From positions 7,160 through 33,217 of the forward strand of contig JAEUGJ010000011.1 in NCBI GenBank assembly GCA_016775335.1: DNA of 26,058 bases. The letters run 5' to 3'. Position 1 is the first letter of the stretch, and every line of letters starts with the position of its first letter. The notes under the pieces were generated by a model, which was given only the letters and a program-made list of their open reading frames with translations, did no database searches and was not told the DNA's origin. Positions 7,577 to 14,563 of this stretch are shown piece by piece. A program made the translations under genes and the position numbers. This DNA is from Mogibacterium sp. (GTDB lineage Bacteria; Bacillota; Clostridia; Peptostreptococcales; Anaerovoracaceae).

Positions 7577-8941
7577 TTAGAACAGCAGATGGGCGATCGG
7601 GCAGACGATTGCCAGGGAAATAATGGTTCGTTCCAGGAAAATGACGAACAGCTCGAACAGGTTGATCGGCAGCTTGGAGCTGAGAATCAGTCCCCCTACT
7701 TCGTCCAGGAACAGCACCTGGGTCACGGAAACCACTGCAACGATGAAGCGGGTCATGGGAACCGCATTGGTGCCGGCGATGATTACCGATGGGGTGAACA
7801 TATCCGTGAAGCCGACTACCATAGTGGAAGCCGCCGCAGCGACATCCGGCACTTGCAGGGCGCTGAGAAGCGGACGGAACGGCATGCCCAGCCAGTCGAA
7901 CACCGGGGTATAGTTGGCTACCACCAGGGCCGCGGTACCGATGCACATAACGGTTGGCAGGACGCCGAACCACATGTTCAGGCAATTCTTTGCTCCGTTT
8001 CTAAAGAATTCGCCGACGCCTTTGTGGGCTGCGGCTCTCTTCATAGCCAGGTGCAGGCCGTACTCTTTCGAAGACGTAAAACCCTCCGGCAGCGTTTCCG
8101 GCATGGCTTTGCCCGGAATCAGGTAATCGTTCGGCTTTTTTTGCAGCGGATAGATTCTCGGACAGATTACCGCGCAGACGATACCGATCAGACAGATTAT
8201 TAAATAGTAGATGCCGAAGTATTGGGTCAAATCCACCTGAGCCAGCACCACCATGGAGAAGGTGATGGATACGGCGGAAAAGCAGGTGGAAATGATGGAT
8301 GCTTCTTTTGTGGAGTAGTAGCCGCCCTCGTACTGATTGCAGGTGAGCATAACTCCCAGCGTGCCGTCACCGATCCAGGAGGTGATGCAGTCTACCGCCG
8401 CACGACCCGGAACCTGAAACAGGGGACGCATGAACTTCGTCAGCAGGGCACCCACGAATTCCAGAAGGCCGAAATCCAGCAGCAGCGGAAGCAGGAAGGA
8501 GGCAATCAAGAAGATGATGACCAATCCCACGATGAGGCCGAGTGCCATTCCGCCCTGATCCGGCCCGGTGATGGCACCGATGAATTTTGCAAATCCCCGG
8601 TCCTGTTCATTTCCCAGACTAAAGTAGGCCAGCCAGCAGAAGATGCATCCCAGCACACGGGTGGCTGCCCAGAATGGCGTGCAGCAGAACGCTTCTTTCA
8701 AGAGCGTATTTCCCATGATGAATTTCGGTTTCGCAAAAGCAATCAGGCACAGCACGGCCGAAACGGTCAGGATAAACAGGCAAAGACCGGGCAGGATGCT
8801 TTCGGCGATGGCAGAAATCCAGTCTGCGATGATTTTGACGGCGATGGTCCAGCTTCCGTCCACCTTGATTGGAATCATGAACAGGAAGATTCCGATGACG
8901 GAAGGCACGATGAACCGCGCCTTGCTAACGTTTTTCTCCAT
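7577..8941 (-). CDS. YjiH family membrane protein (nucleoside recognition GATE domain)
   Basis: A 454-residue polytopic membrane protein. It opens MEKNVSKARFIVPSVIGIFLFMIPI and shows about nine to ten hydrophobic segments, among them ALGLIVGLVIIFLIASFLLPLL and YYLIICLIGIVCAVIC. The central SWIGDGTLGVML and the repeated GFTDMFTPSVIIAG-type loops fit the YjiH/nucleoside-recognition (GATE) family. Substrates of this family are poorly known, and transport is inferred from topology only. The start follows GAGAGGAAA on the minus strand. It is divergent from the thiamine riboswitch with a separate promoter, so control by TPP is not indicated. An operator-like palindrome lies in its leader. Confidence 0.85.
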   Translation of the reverse strand: MEKNVSKARFIVPSVIGIFLFMIPIKVDGSWTIAVKIIADWISAIAESILPGLCLFILTVSAVLCLIAFAKPKFIMGNTLLKEAFCCTPFWAATRVLGCIFCWLAYFSLGNEQDRGFAKFIGAITGPDQGGMALGLIVGLVIIFLIASFLLPLLLDFGLLEFVGALLTKFMRPLFQVPGRAAVDCITSWIGDGTLGVMLTCNQYEGGYYSTKEASIISTCFSAVSITFSMVVLAQVDLTQYFGIYYLIICLIGIVCAVICPRIYPLQKKPNDYLIPGKAMPETLPEGFTSSKEYGLHLAMKRAAAHKGVGEFFRNGAKNCLNMWFGVLPTVMCIGTAALVVANYTPVFDWLGMPFRPLLSALQVPDVAAAASTMVVGFTDMFTPSVIIAGTNAVPMTRFIVAVVSVTQVLFLDEVGGLILSSKLPINLFELFVIFLERTIISLAIVCPIAHLLF

Positions 8942-8973
8942 AGTAATAGTTTCCTCTCTCTTTCTTTGTTCGC

Positions 8974-8996
8974 ACGGGTTATGTATTATAACCCGT
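8974..8996. promoter_or_regulatory. Operator candidate: perfect 9-bp inverted repeat upstream of the YjiH-family gene
   Basis: ACGGGTTAT-N5-ATAACCCGT is perfectly symmetric. It lies just downstream of the leftward -10 box at 9012-9007, roughly where the transcript would start, which is a classic repressor position. It contains a second TATAAT on the minus strand. The regulator is unknown. Confidence 0.6.
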
Positions 8997-9006
8997 ACAA
9001 TGTGAA

Positions 9007-9035
9007 ATTATACATGAACATGAATATCATTACAA
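9007..9035 (-). promoter_or_regulatory. Promoter of the YjiH-family gene
   Basis: Minus strand: TTGTAA (9035-9030), a 17-bp spacer, TATAAT (9012-9007). It lies back to back with the thiC promoter, the two -35 boxes being about 18 bp apart. Confidence 0.65.
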
Positions 9036-9053
9036 TCCGTAAACGGAAAATAA

Positions 9054-9081
9054 TTGACAGAATTTGGAATCGTGATACAAT
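9054..9081 (+). promoter_or_regulatory. thi operon promoter
   Basis: Perfect -35 TTGACA (9054-9059), a 16-bp spacer, TACAAT (9076-9081) with an extended TGA before it. It is the strongest promoter in the window and starts the riboswitch leader. Confidence 0.85.
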
Positions 9082-9102
9082 GGAACTGCAGTAAAAAAAC
9101 AT

Positions 9103-9185
9103 ACGGGGAGCTGGAAGCAACCGGCTGAGAGGAAGGAATACTTCGACCCATAACCTGATTTGGATAATGCCAACGGAGGGAAGAT
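9103..9185 (+). promoter_or_regulatory. TPP riboswitch (THI element) aptamer
   Basis: The conserved THI-box elements occur in order: ACGGGGAGC, GGCTGAGAGGAAGG, CGACCC, AACCTGATTTGGATAATGCC and AACGGAGGGAA. The arm AGCTGG/CCGGCT closes over a 6-base loop. The aptamer binds thiamine pyrophosphate and here precedes a terminator, so TPP should cause premature termination ahead of thiC. The exact ends of P1 are estimated. Confidence 0.97.
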
Positions 9186-9199
9186 AATATCGTGAAACC

Positions 9200-9239
9200 C
9201 ACGGATTACCGGAACGAAAGTTGGTAATCCGTGTTTTTT
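9200..9239 (+). terminator. Riboswitch-controlled terminator upstream of thiC
   Basis: An 11-bp stem (CACGGATTACC 9200-9210 with GGTAATCCGTG 9223-9233) is followed by TTTTTT (9234-9239). It lies just after the aptamer, as in transcription-attenuating Gram-positive TPP riboswitches. The competing antiterminator pairing was not resolved by eye. Confidence 0.9.
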
Positions 9240-9340
9240 ATTGCAGGCGGCAGACCGGGAGCACCACTTTCTGCCGCGGTAGAAAAAATTGTTCATTTGA
9301 ATCCGGCAGAAGCCGCCGGAAGAAAGTAAGGAGGATTATT

Positions 9341-10651
9341 TTGAGCAATTACACGACACAGATGGATGCTGCAAGAAAGGGAATTGTGACGGAGCAGATC
9401 CGTACCGTTGCGGCAAAGGAAAACATGGATGTCGAGGCGCTTATGAAACTTGTTGCAGAAGGAAAGGTTGCAATTCCGGCGAACAAGAGACATGAGTGCT
9501 TATCGGCAGAAGGTGTGGGAAGCATGCTTCGCACCAAGATCAATGTCAACCTCGGCGTATCCAGAGACTGCAAAGATTACGACATTGAGATGCAGAAAGT
9601 GATGAGCGCAGTGGACTTGGGCGCTGAAGCGATTATGGACCTGTCCAGCCACGGCAATACCCAGCCGTTCCGTCAGAAGCTCACATCGGAATGCCCGGTA
9701 ATGATCGGAACCGTTCCGGTATACGACAGTGTCATTCACTATCAGAGAGATCTGGCTACCCTGACGGCACAGGATTTCGTGGATGTTGTCCGCCTTCACG
9801 CAGAGGACGGTGTGGACTTCGTCACACTGCACTGCGGAATCACTCGGAAAACCATCGAGCAGATTCGGAAGCACAAGAGAAAGATGAACATCGTCAGCCG
9901 TGGCGGAAGTCTTGTTTTTGCATGGATGTGCATGACCGGAAATGAGAACCCGTTCTACGAATATTACGATGAGATTTTGGACATCTGCGAGGAGTACGAC
10001 GTTACCGTATCCCTGGGAGATGCCTGCCGTCCGGGATGTCTGGCCGACGCAACCGACGTATGCCAGATTGAGGAGCTGGTTCGCCTGGGAGAGCTCACCA
10101 AGAGAGCGTGGGATCACAACGTACAGGTAATGGTGGAAGGTCCGGGACACGTTCCGCTGGATCAGGTTGCGGCCAACATGAAGGTGCAGCAGAGCATCTG
10201 CATGGGCGCTCCGTTCTACGTACTGGGACCGCTGGTGACCGACATCGCTCCGGGCTATGACCACATCACCGCTGCAATCGGCGGCGCCGTAGCAGCTATG
10301 AACGGCGCGGCATTCCTGTGCTACGTAACACCGGCAGAGCACCTGGCACTGCCGAACGTGGAAGACACCAAGCAGGGCATCATCGCTTCCAAGATCGCCG
10401 CTCACGCAGCGGATATCGCTAAGGGCATTCCGAATGCGCGGGATATCGACGATAAGATGGCGGATGCCAGAAGAGAATTGGATTGGGATGCGCAGTTCGA
10501 GTGCGCTCTGGATCCGGTGACGGCGAAAGCCATCCGGGACGACCGTTCCCCGGAAGAAGATCACAGCGAGACCTGCAGCATGTGCGGTAAGTTCTGTGCG
10601 GTACGGAGCATGAACAAGGCTCTGTCCGGAGAATACATCGATATTCTCTAA
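9341..10651 (+). CDS. thiC: Phosphomethylpyrimidine synthase (HMP-P synthase)
   Basis: A 436-residue ThiC, a radical SAM enzyme that rearranges aminoimidazole ribotide to hydroxymethylpyrimidine phosphate, the pyrimidine half of thiamine. The start is a TTG at 9341, supported by AAGGAGG (9328-9334) at 6-nt spacing; the next Met is residue 8. The short form lacks the roughly 150-residue N-terminal extension of longer ThiCs such as those of B. subtilis and E. coli. Visible signatures are LGADAIMDLSSHG-like (GAEAIMDLSSHGN), MVEGPGHVPLDQ and GPLVTDIAPGYDHI. The C-terminal cluster site reads C-S-M-C-G-K-F-C, that is C-x2-C-x3-C, one residue shorter than the C-x2-C-x4-C of the long form. First gene of the riboswitch-controlled operon. 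Confidence 0.97.
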   Translation: MSNYTTQMDAARKGIVTEQIRTVAAKENMDVEALMKLVAEGKVAIPANKRHECLSAEGVGSMLRTKINVNLGVSRDCKDYDIEMQKVMSAVDLGAEAIMDLSSHGNTQPFRQKLTSECPVMIGTVPVYDSVIHYQRDLATLTAQDFVDVVRLHAEDGVDFVTLHCGITRKTIEQIRKHKRKMNIVSRGGSLVFAWMCMTGNENPFYEYYDEILDICEEYDVTVSLGDACRPGCLADATDVCQIEELVRLGELTKRAWDHNVQVMVEGPGHVPLDQVAANMKVQQSICMGAPFYVLGPLVTDIAPGYDHITAAIGGAVAAMNGAAFLCYVTPAEHLALPNVEDTKQGIIASKIAAHAADIAKGIPNARDIDDKMADARRELDWDAQFECALDPVTAKAIRDDRSPEEDHSETCSMCGKFCAVRSMNKALSGEYIDIL

Positions 10652-10694
10652 GTTCTCATAAGAGAAAGTGCCGATGATTCGGTAAAAAAAAGTA

Positions 10695-10729
10695 CGGTGC
10701 TTCGGCGGCTTCCGAGCCCCGGAGCATCG
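10695..10729 (+). other. Intercistronic stem-loop between thiC and thiS
   Basis: About 15 bp of pairing: 10695-10705 with 10719-10729 including two G-U pairs, a bulged C, then 10707-10710 with 10715-10718 around a TCCG loop. No T-tract follows, so it is not an intrinsic terminator. It covers a GGAG that would serve the tiny reading frame behind it. A role in mRNA processing or stability is inferred. Confidence 0.55.
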
Positions 10730-10733
10730 CGAT

Positions 10734-10775
10734 ATGAAGATGAAAACAATCAATCTGGATGCGCCGATTCTGTAA
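10734..10775 (+). CDS. Possible 13-codon small ORF ahead of thiS
   Basis: An ATG at 10734 opens 13 codons (MKMKTINLDAPIL) ending in TAA at 10773-10775, with GGAG 9 nt upstream inside the preceding stem-loop. It ends 18 bases before the thiS start. It might be a leader or coupling peptide, or chance. I do not recognise it. Confidence 0.25.
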   Translation: MKMKTINLDAPIL

Positions 10776-10793
10776 GTGAAGGAGGTGAAAGGG

Positions 10794-10988
10794 ATGAAAA
10801 TCAACGGGGAAGATCGGAAATTCGACAGACCCATGACCGTTGCGGAGATGCTGGAAGCGGAAGGCTACAAGCGAACCGCCGTTGCGGTGGAAGTGAATCT
10901 GGAAATCGTGCCGAAGACGGCCTACGATACAAGGGTTCTTCAGGAAGACGATGCCATCGAAGTGGTGAAATTCATGGGTGGCGGCTAA
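10794..10988 (+). CDS. thiS: Sulfur carrier protein ThiS
   Basis: A 64-residue ubiquitin-like protein ending in Gly-Gly (KFMGGG), the tail that ThiF adenylates and that then carries the thiocarboxylate sulfur for ThiG. The body shows the family pattern: MKINGEDRKF at the start, TVAEMLEAEGY, VAVEVNLEIVP and EDDAIEVVKFMGGG. The start at 10794 is preceded by AAGGAGGTG (10779-10787); an in-frame GTG at 10776 would overlap this site and is rejected. Second gene of the thi operon. Confidence 0.95.
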   Translation: MKINGEDRKFDRPMTVAEMLEAEGYKRTAVAVEVNLEIVPKTAYDTRVLQEDDAIEVVKFMGGG

Positions 10989-11045
10989 GCCGGACACTGA
11001 TGACGAACGAATCTTTTTTTATAGATAATCCCTAAAAACAATGAT

Positions 11046-11069
11046 GCGGAACGTGCCAGTCACGTCCGG
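11046..11069 (+). other. Small stem-loop in the thiS-thiG spacer
   Basis: CGGA(A)CGTG pairs with CACGTCCG over a CCAGT loop: 8 bp with one bulged base. It lies in a 108-base spacer that also has a T7 run at 11014-11020 without a hairpin in front of it. Function unknown; possibly mRNA processing. Confidence 0.35.
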
Positions 11070-11096
11070 ACCGATGCAGGAGAAAGGTGCATTCAA

Positions 11097-11867
11097 ATGA
11101 AAGACGATAAATTAGTAATTGGCGGAAAAGAATTTAATTCGAGATTTATTTTGGGCTCCGGAAAGTACAGCCTGGATCTCATTAAGGCGGCGGTGGAGAA
11201 CGCCGGTGCGGAGCTGATCACCGTGGCGGTTCGCCGGGCCAACACGAAGGACAGTGAGAATATTTTGGACTACATCCCGAAGAACATCACCCTGCTGCCG
11301 AATACCTCCGGCGCGCGGACGGCGGAAGAAGCGGTTCGTATTGCCAGACTGGGCAGAGAACTGGGCTGCGGAGATTTTGTAAAGGTGGAGATCATGCGGG
11401 ACAGCAAGTACCTGCTGCCGGACAACCAGGCGACGGTGGAAGCCACGGAGATTCTGGCGAAGGAAGGCTTTATCGTTATGCCGTACATGTATCCGGATCT
11501 GAATACCGCAAGAGATCTGGTGAATGCCGGTGCCGCTGCGGTAATGCCGCTGGCGTCCCCGATCGGATCCAACAAGGGTCTGGCAACGAAGGAATTTATC
11601 CAGATTCTCATCGATGAGATTGAGCTTCCGATTATCGTGGATGCGGGAATCGGCAGACCGTCTCAGGCATGTGAAGCCATGGAAATGGGTGCGGCGGCAA
11701 TTATGGCCAACACCGCTTTGGCGACCGCCGGCGATGTACCGCAGATGGCCAGTGCGTTCGGTAAAGCCGTAGAGGCCGGAAGAGAAGCATACCTGGCCGG
11801 TCTGGGAAGAGTTCTTACCAGAGGTGCATCCGCATCCGACCCGCTGACCGGATTCCTGCGGAACTAA
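11097..11867 (+). CDS. thiG: Thiazole synthase
   Basis: A 256-residue TIM-barrel protein that joins deoxyxylulose phosphate, dehydroglycine and the ThiS thiocarboxylate sulfur into the thiazole phosphate. It shows the opening IGGKEFNSRFILGSGKY, the Schiff-base lysine Lys96 in FVKVEI, MPLASPIGSNKGL and PIIVDAGIGRPSQA (phosphate site), and MANTALATAGDVP. Length is normal. The start at 11097 follows GGAGAAAGGTG. It sits 12 nt before thiH, with which it forms the working complex in anaerobes. Confidence 0.98.
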   Translation: MKDDKLVIGGKEFNSRFILGSGKYSLDLIKAAVENAGAELITVAVRRANTKDSENILDYIPKNITLLPNTSGARTAEEAVRIARLGRELGCGDFVKVEIMRDSKYLLPDNQATVEATEILAKEGFIVMPYMYPDLNTARDLVNAGAAAVMPLASPIGSNKGLATKEFIQILIDEIELPIIVDAGIGRPSQACEAMEMGAAAIMANTALATAGDVPQMASAFGKAVEAGREAYLAGLGRVLTRGASASDPLTGFLRN

Positions 11868-11879
11868 GGGAGGTGCTCT

Positions 11880-13133
11880 ATGGAAAATGAATTTTTGGTG
11901 GATTCCGAGTATCTGGCACCTGCCGCTTTGGAGAAGAAGCATCGTCTGGAGAACGACCCGTCCTCCAGAATCGATCATATGAAGTATCTGGAAGGAATGG
12001 ATCAAATCGATCCGTCCCTCCGCCTTCGGGTGATGAAGGAAATGGCGGAATACAATCCGTCGGAGTACACGGCGCGGGACGTGCAGCGGGCTTTGGAGCA
12101 GGAGACCTGCTCCGTTGAGGATCTGAAGGCGCTGCTGTCTCCGGCAGCGGAACCCTTCCTGGAGCAGATGGCTCGCCGTGCCAACCGGGAGACCTCCCGT
12201 CACTTCGGAAATTCCGTGAACATCTTCACGCCGCTGTACATCGCCAACTACTGCGAGAACTACTGCGTATACTGCGGATTCAACTGCTACAACCACATTC
12301 GGAGGCTGAAGCTGGATTCGGAACAGATTGAGCACGAGATGAAGGTCATCGCGGATACCGGTATTGAGGAAATTTTGCTGCTGACCGGCGAGTCTCCGGT
12401 AAAAAGCGACGTAAAATACATCGGCGAGGCCTGCAAACTGGCGAAGAAGTATTTCCGGAACGTGGGCATCGAAATCTATCCGGTGAACGTGGAGGATTAC
12501 CGGTACCTGCACGAATGCGGGGTGGATTACGTCACCGTATTCCAGGAAACCTACGATTCGGACCGCTACGAGCAGCTGCACCTGGCCGGCAACAAGAGAA
12601 TCTGGCCGTACCGCTTCGAAGCTCAGGAGAGAGCGCTCATGGGCGGCATGAGAGGCGTCGGGATGTCCGCACTGCTGGGACTTTCGGATTTCCGAAAGGA
12701 CGCCTTTGCCACGGCGCTGCACGCCTGTTTGCTGCAGAGAAAAAACCCGCATGCGGATATTTCCATCTCTTGCCCGAGACTGCGTCCGATTGTGAACAAC
12801 GACAAAATCAATCCGAAGGATGTGCATGAGACCCAGCTGTGTCAGATTCTGTGCGCATACCGGATTTTCCTGCCGTTTGCGCAGATTGTGGTATCCTCTA
12901 GAGAGAGCCGCTCTTTCCGAGACGGCATTACCCGGATTGCGGCCACCAAGGTTTCCGCCGGCGTATCCACCGGAATCGGCGACCATGAGGAGAAGTATAC
13001 CGGAAAGAAGGGAGAAGCCGAGGGCGACGAGCAGTTCGATATCGATGACGATCGGAGCCTGGAGGAGATGTACCGGGATCAGGAAGCGGCCGGTCTTCAG
13101 CCGGTGATGAACGATTATGTGTACGTGCAGTAA
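11880..13133 (+). CDS. thiH: 2-iminoacetate synthase (tyrosine lyase)
   Basis: A 417-residue radical SAM enzyme that cleaves tyrosine to p-cresol and dehydroglycine (2-iminoacetate) for the thiazole ring, the oxygen-independent counterpart of ThiO. The cluster motif is C125-x3-C129-x2-C132 in NYCENYCVYCGF. Further family stretches are LLLTGESP, VFQETYDSDRYEQLHLAG, ALLGLSDFRKDAF and SISCPRLRP. The N-terminus is somewhat longer than in the E. coli enzyme (377 aa). The ATG follows GGGAGGTG at good spacing. It overlaps the next gene by 17 nt, suggesting translational coupling. Confidence 0.97.
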   Translation: MENEFLVDSEYLAPAALEKKHRLENDPSSRIDHMKYLEGMDQIDPSLRLRVMKEMAEYNPSEYTARDVQRALEQETCSVEDLKALLSPAAEPFLEQMARRANRETSRHFGNSVNIFTPLYIANYCENYCVYCGFNCYNHIRRLKLDSEQIEHEMKVIADTGIEEILLLTGESPVKSDVKYIGEACKLAKKYFRNVGIEIYPVNVEDYRYLHECGVDYVTVFQETYDSDRYEQLHLAGNKRIWPYRFEAQERALMGGMRGVGMSALLGLSDFRKDAFATALHACLLQRKNPHADISISCPRLRPIVNNDKINPKDVHETQLCQILCAYRIFLPFAQIVVSSRESRSFRDGITRIAATKVSAGVSTGIGDHEEKYTGKKGEAEGDEQFDIDDDRSLEEMYRDQEAAGLQPVMNDYVYVQ

Positions 13134-13764
13134 TCCGGAAATTCTGGTGATTACCAGCCGAAAGCGGTTCGAGGGGGAAGCGGATTTCCTGAAACAAATT
13201 GAGAAAATCGCCGCCGCGAAGCCCTTCGGCATTGTGCTTCGGGAGAAGGATCTGCCGGTAAAAGAATATTCGGCGCTGGCCCGGAAGGTCCGGGATATCT
13301 GCCGGAGTGCCGGTGCTTCAATAATTGTTCACAGCCACCCGGAGGTGGCGCAGGAGCTGGGCGTCCCGGCGCTGCACATGCCGCTGGATGCCCTGGAAAA
13401 AATGAGTGCGGAGGAACGGAAGGAATTCCGGGTGCTGGGTGCGTCCTGCCACTCCGTGGAGGATGTGCTTCGAGCAAAAAATTTTGGATGCGATTATGTG
13501 ACGGCCGGGCACGTGTATGCAACGGACTGCAAACCGGGCCTGCCGCCACGCGGCGCAGACTTCCTGGCGGAAGTCTGCGGTCAGGCCGCCCCCATGCCGG
13601 TGTTCGCGCTGGGCGGCCTGACCCCGGCCCGCGCACCGGAGGTGCGGCGGGCCGGGGCCGCGGGCTTCGCCATGATGAGTTCTGCCATGGATGCGGAGAA
13701 TCCGGCGGACCTGTTCCGAAAGTACCTGGAATCCGATTCCTTTTCCGAACAAGGAATGATATAA
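13117..13764 (+). CDS. tenI: TenI-like protein of the ThiE/TenI superfamily (probable thiazole tautomerase)
   Basis: A 215-residue TIM barrel. It has IVLREKDLP and the stretch LGASCHSVEDVLRA...YVTAGHVYATDCKPGLPPRG, which matches B. subtilis TenI (a thiazole tautomerase) closely, including the His of GH. It lacks the ND and HLGQ elements that bind HMP pyrophosphate in true ThiE; the corresponding part reads ALHMPLDAL. It therefore more likely aromatises the ThiG product than makes thiamine phosphate, but annotation pipelines may call it ThiE. ATG 13117 lies inside thiH, with no clear ribosome site, consistent with coupling. Bases 13542-13657 within the gene are an array of perfect inverted repeats at 80% GC (listed separately). 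Confidence 0.85.
   Translation: MCTCSNPEILVITSRKRFEGEADFLKQIEKIAAAKPFGIVLREKDLPVKEYSALARKVRDICRSAGASIIVHSHPEVAQELGVPALHMPLDALEKMSAEERKEFRVLGASCHSVEDVLRAKNFGCDYVTAGHVYATDCKPGLPPRGADFLAEVCGQAAPMPVFALGGLTPARAPEVRRAGAAGFAMMSSAMDAENPADLFRKYLESDSFSEQGMI
13542..13657 (+). repeat. Array of four back-to-back perfect hairpins inside the TenI-like gene
   Basis: Hairpin A: 13542-13546 with 13550-13554 (5 bp, loop CAC). B: 13555-13564 with 13569-13578 (10 bp, loop TGGC). C: 13579-13591 with 13611-13623 (13 bp, 19-base loop). D: 13622-13632 with 13647-13657 (11 bp), continued by 13633-13637 with 13641-13645 (5 bp, loop GGA) and one unpaired G. All arms are perfect, and the hairpins abut or overlap by two bases. 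By count 96 of the 120 bases 13541-13660 are G or C, against 30 of 60 at 13441-13500. The reading frame and TenI motifs are intact. No T-tract follows. Confidence 0.85.
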
Positions 13765-13765
13765 T
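13757..13765 (+). promoter_or_regulatory. Candidate internal promoter for thiF
   Basis: TGaTATAAT, a perfect extended -10, overlaps the stop codon of the TenI-like gene, 32 bases before thiF. The -35 region (TTCCTT) is poor. It could give riboswitch-independent transcription of thiF and the AAA+/RyR gene. Confidence 0.4.
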
Positions 13766-13796
13766 GAAATCGTAAAACGCAAAAGGGGAGCTAGAG

Positions 13797-14558
13797 ATGA
13801 TAACAGCGGAAGAAAAAGAACGGTATTCCCGTCAGCTTCTGATCCCGGAATGGGGAGAAGAAGCCCAGGAAAAATTGAAAGAGGCAAAGGTGCTGATAAT
13901 CGGAGCCGGGGGCCTGGGGTCCCCGGCCTCCCTGTATTTGGCGGCCGGAGGCGTGGGCACTGTGGGAATTGTGGATGGAGATACAGTGGACCGATCCAAT
14001 CTCCAGCGTCAGATTCTCCACGGAACCGGGAATCTGGGACAGCCCAAGGTGGAATCCGCCGCGGAGACCCTTCGGGACCTGAATCCCAATGTGGAGATTA
14101 TTCCCATTCACCGGATGGTCACCCGGGAGAACATCGGAGAATTGATTGAAGGCTATGATTTTATCCTGGATGCCACGGACAATTACCATACCAAATTCCT
14201 GATTAACGACGGCTGTGTGGAAAAGGGGAAACCCTACAGCCATGCGGGAATTCTGGGACTGAACGGGCAATTGATGACCTACGTACCGGGAAAAGGACCT
14301 TGCTACCGGTGTATTTTTGGGGAAGAACCGAAACCGGGAGAAGCGCCGACAGCGAGAGAAGGGGGCGTCATCGGACCGATTGCCGGAATCGTGGGATCTT
14401 TCCAGGCGGCGGAAGCGATGAAATACATCACCGGAGTGGGAAGACTCCTCGTCGGAAAAATGCTCACCTTTGATCTTCTGACCGGACGCATTCGGGAAGT
14501 TCCTTTGCCGGATGCCAATCCGGAGTGCGCGGCTTGCGGAAGCCGACGGAAAGGATAG
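13797..14558 (+). CDS. thiF: ThiS adenylyltransferase ThiF (E1-like, ThiF/MoeB family)
   Basis: A 253-residue E1-like enzyme that adenylates the Gly-Gly end of ThiS using ATP. It has the nucleotide loop GAGGLG (36-41), VDGDTVDRSNLQRQ, DLNPNVEIIPIH, DATDNYHTKFLIND, and zinc cysteines CYRC and CAAC. Where some ThiF proteins carry an active Cys before the GVxGP motif, this one reads APTAREGGVIGP without Cys, like many MoeB/ThiF members. It might also serve a MoaD protein, but its place after thiS-thiG-thiH supports ThiS as partner. RBS is AAGGGGAG. It ends 5 nt before the next gene. Confidence 0.93.
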   Translation: MITAEEKERYSRQLLIPEWGEEAQEKLKEAKVLIIGAGGLGSPASLYLAAGGVGTVGIVDGDTVDRSNLQRQILHGTGNLGQPKVESAAETLRDLNPNVEIIPIHRMVTRENIGELIEGYDFILDATDNYHTKFLINDGCVEKGKPYSHAGILGLNGQLMTYVPGKGPCYRCIFGEEPKPGEAPTAREGGVIGPIAGIVGSFQAAEAMKYITGVGRLLVGKMLTFDLLTGRIREVPLPDANPECAACGSRRKG

Positions 14559-14563
14559 AGATT

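Noticed and set aside
11014..11069. T7 run and stem-loop between thiS and thiG as a second regulated terminator or riboswitch
   Set aside because: The T-run has no adequate hairpin in front of it and the stem-loop has no T-tract after it; no THI-box elements occur here.
11112..13232. A 706-codon open frame on the minus strand opposite thiG-thiH
   Set aside because: It mirrors the codon periodicity of the real genes, has no ribosome site and no recognisable domain; the plus-strand frames are clear ThiG and ThiH.
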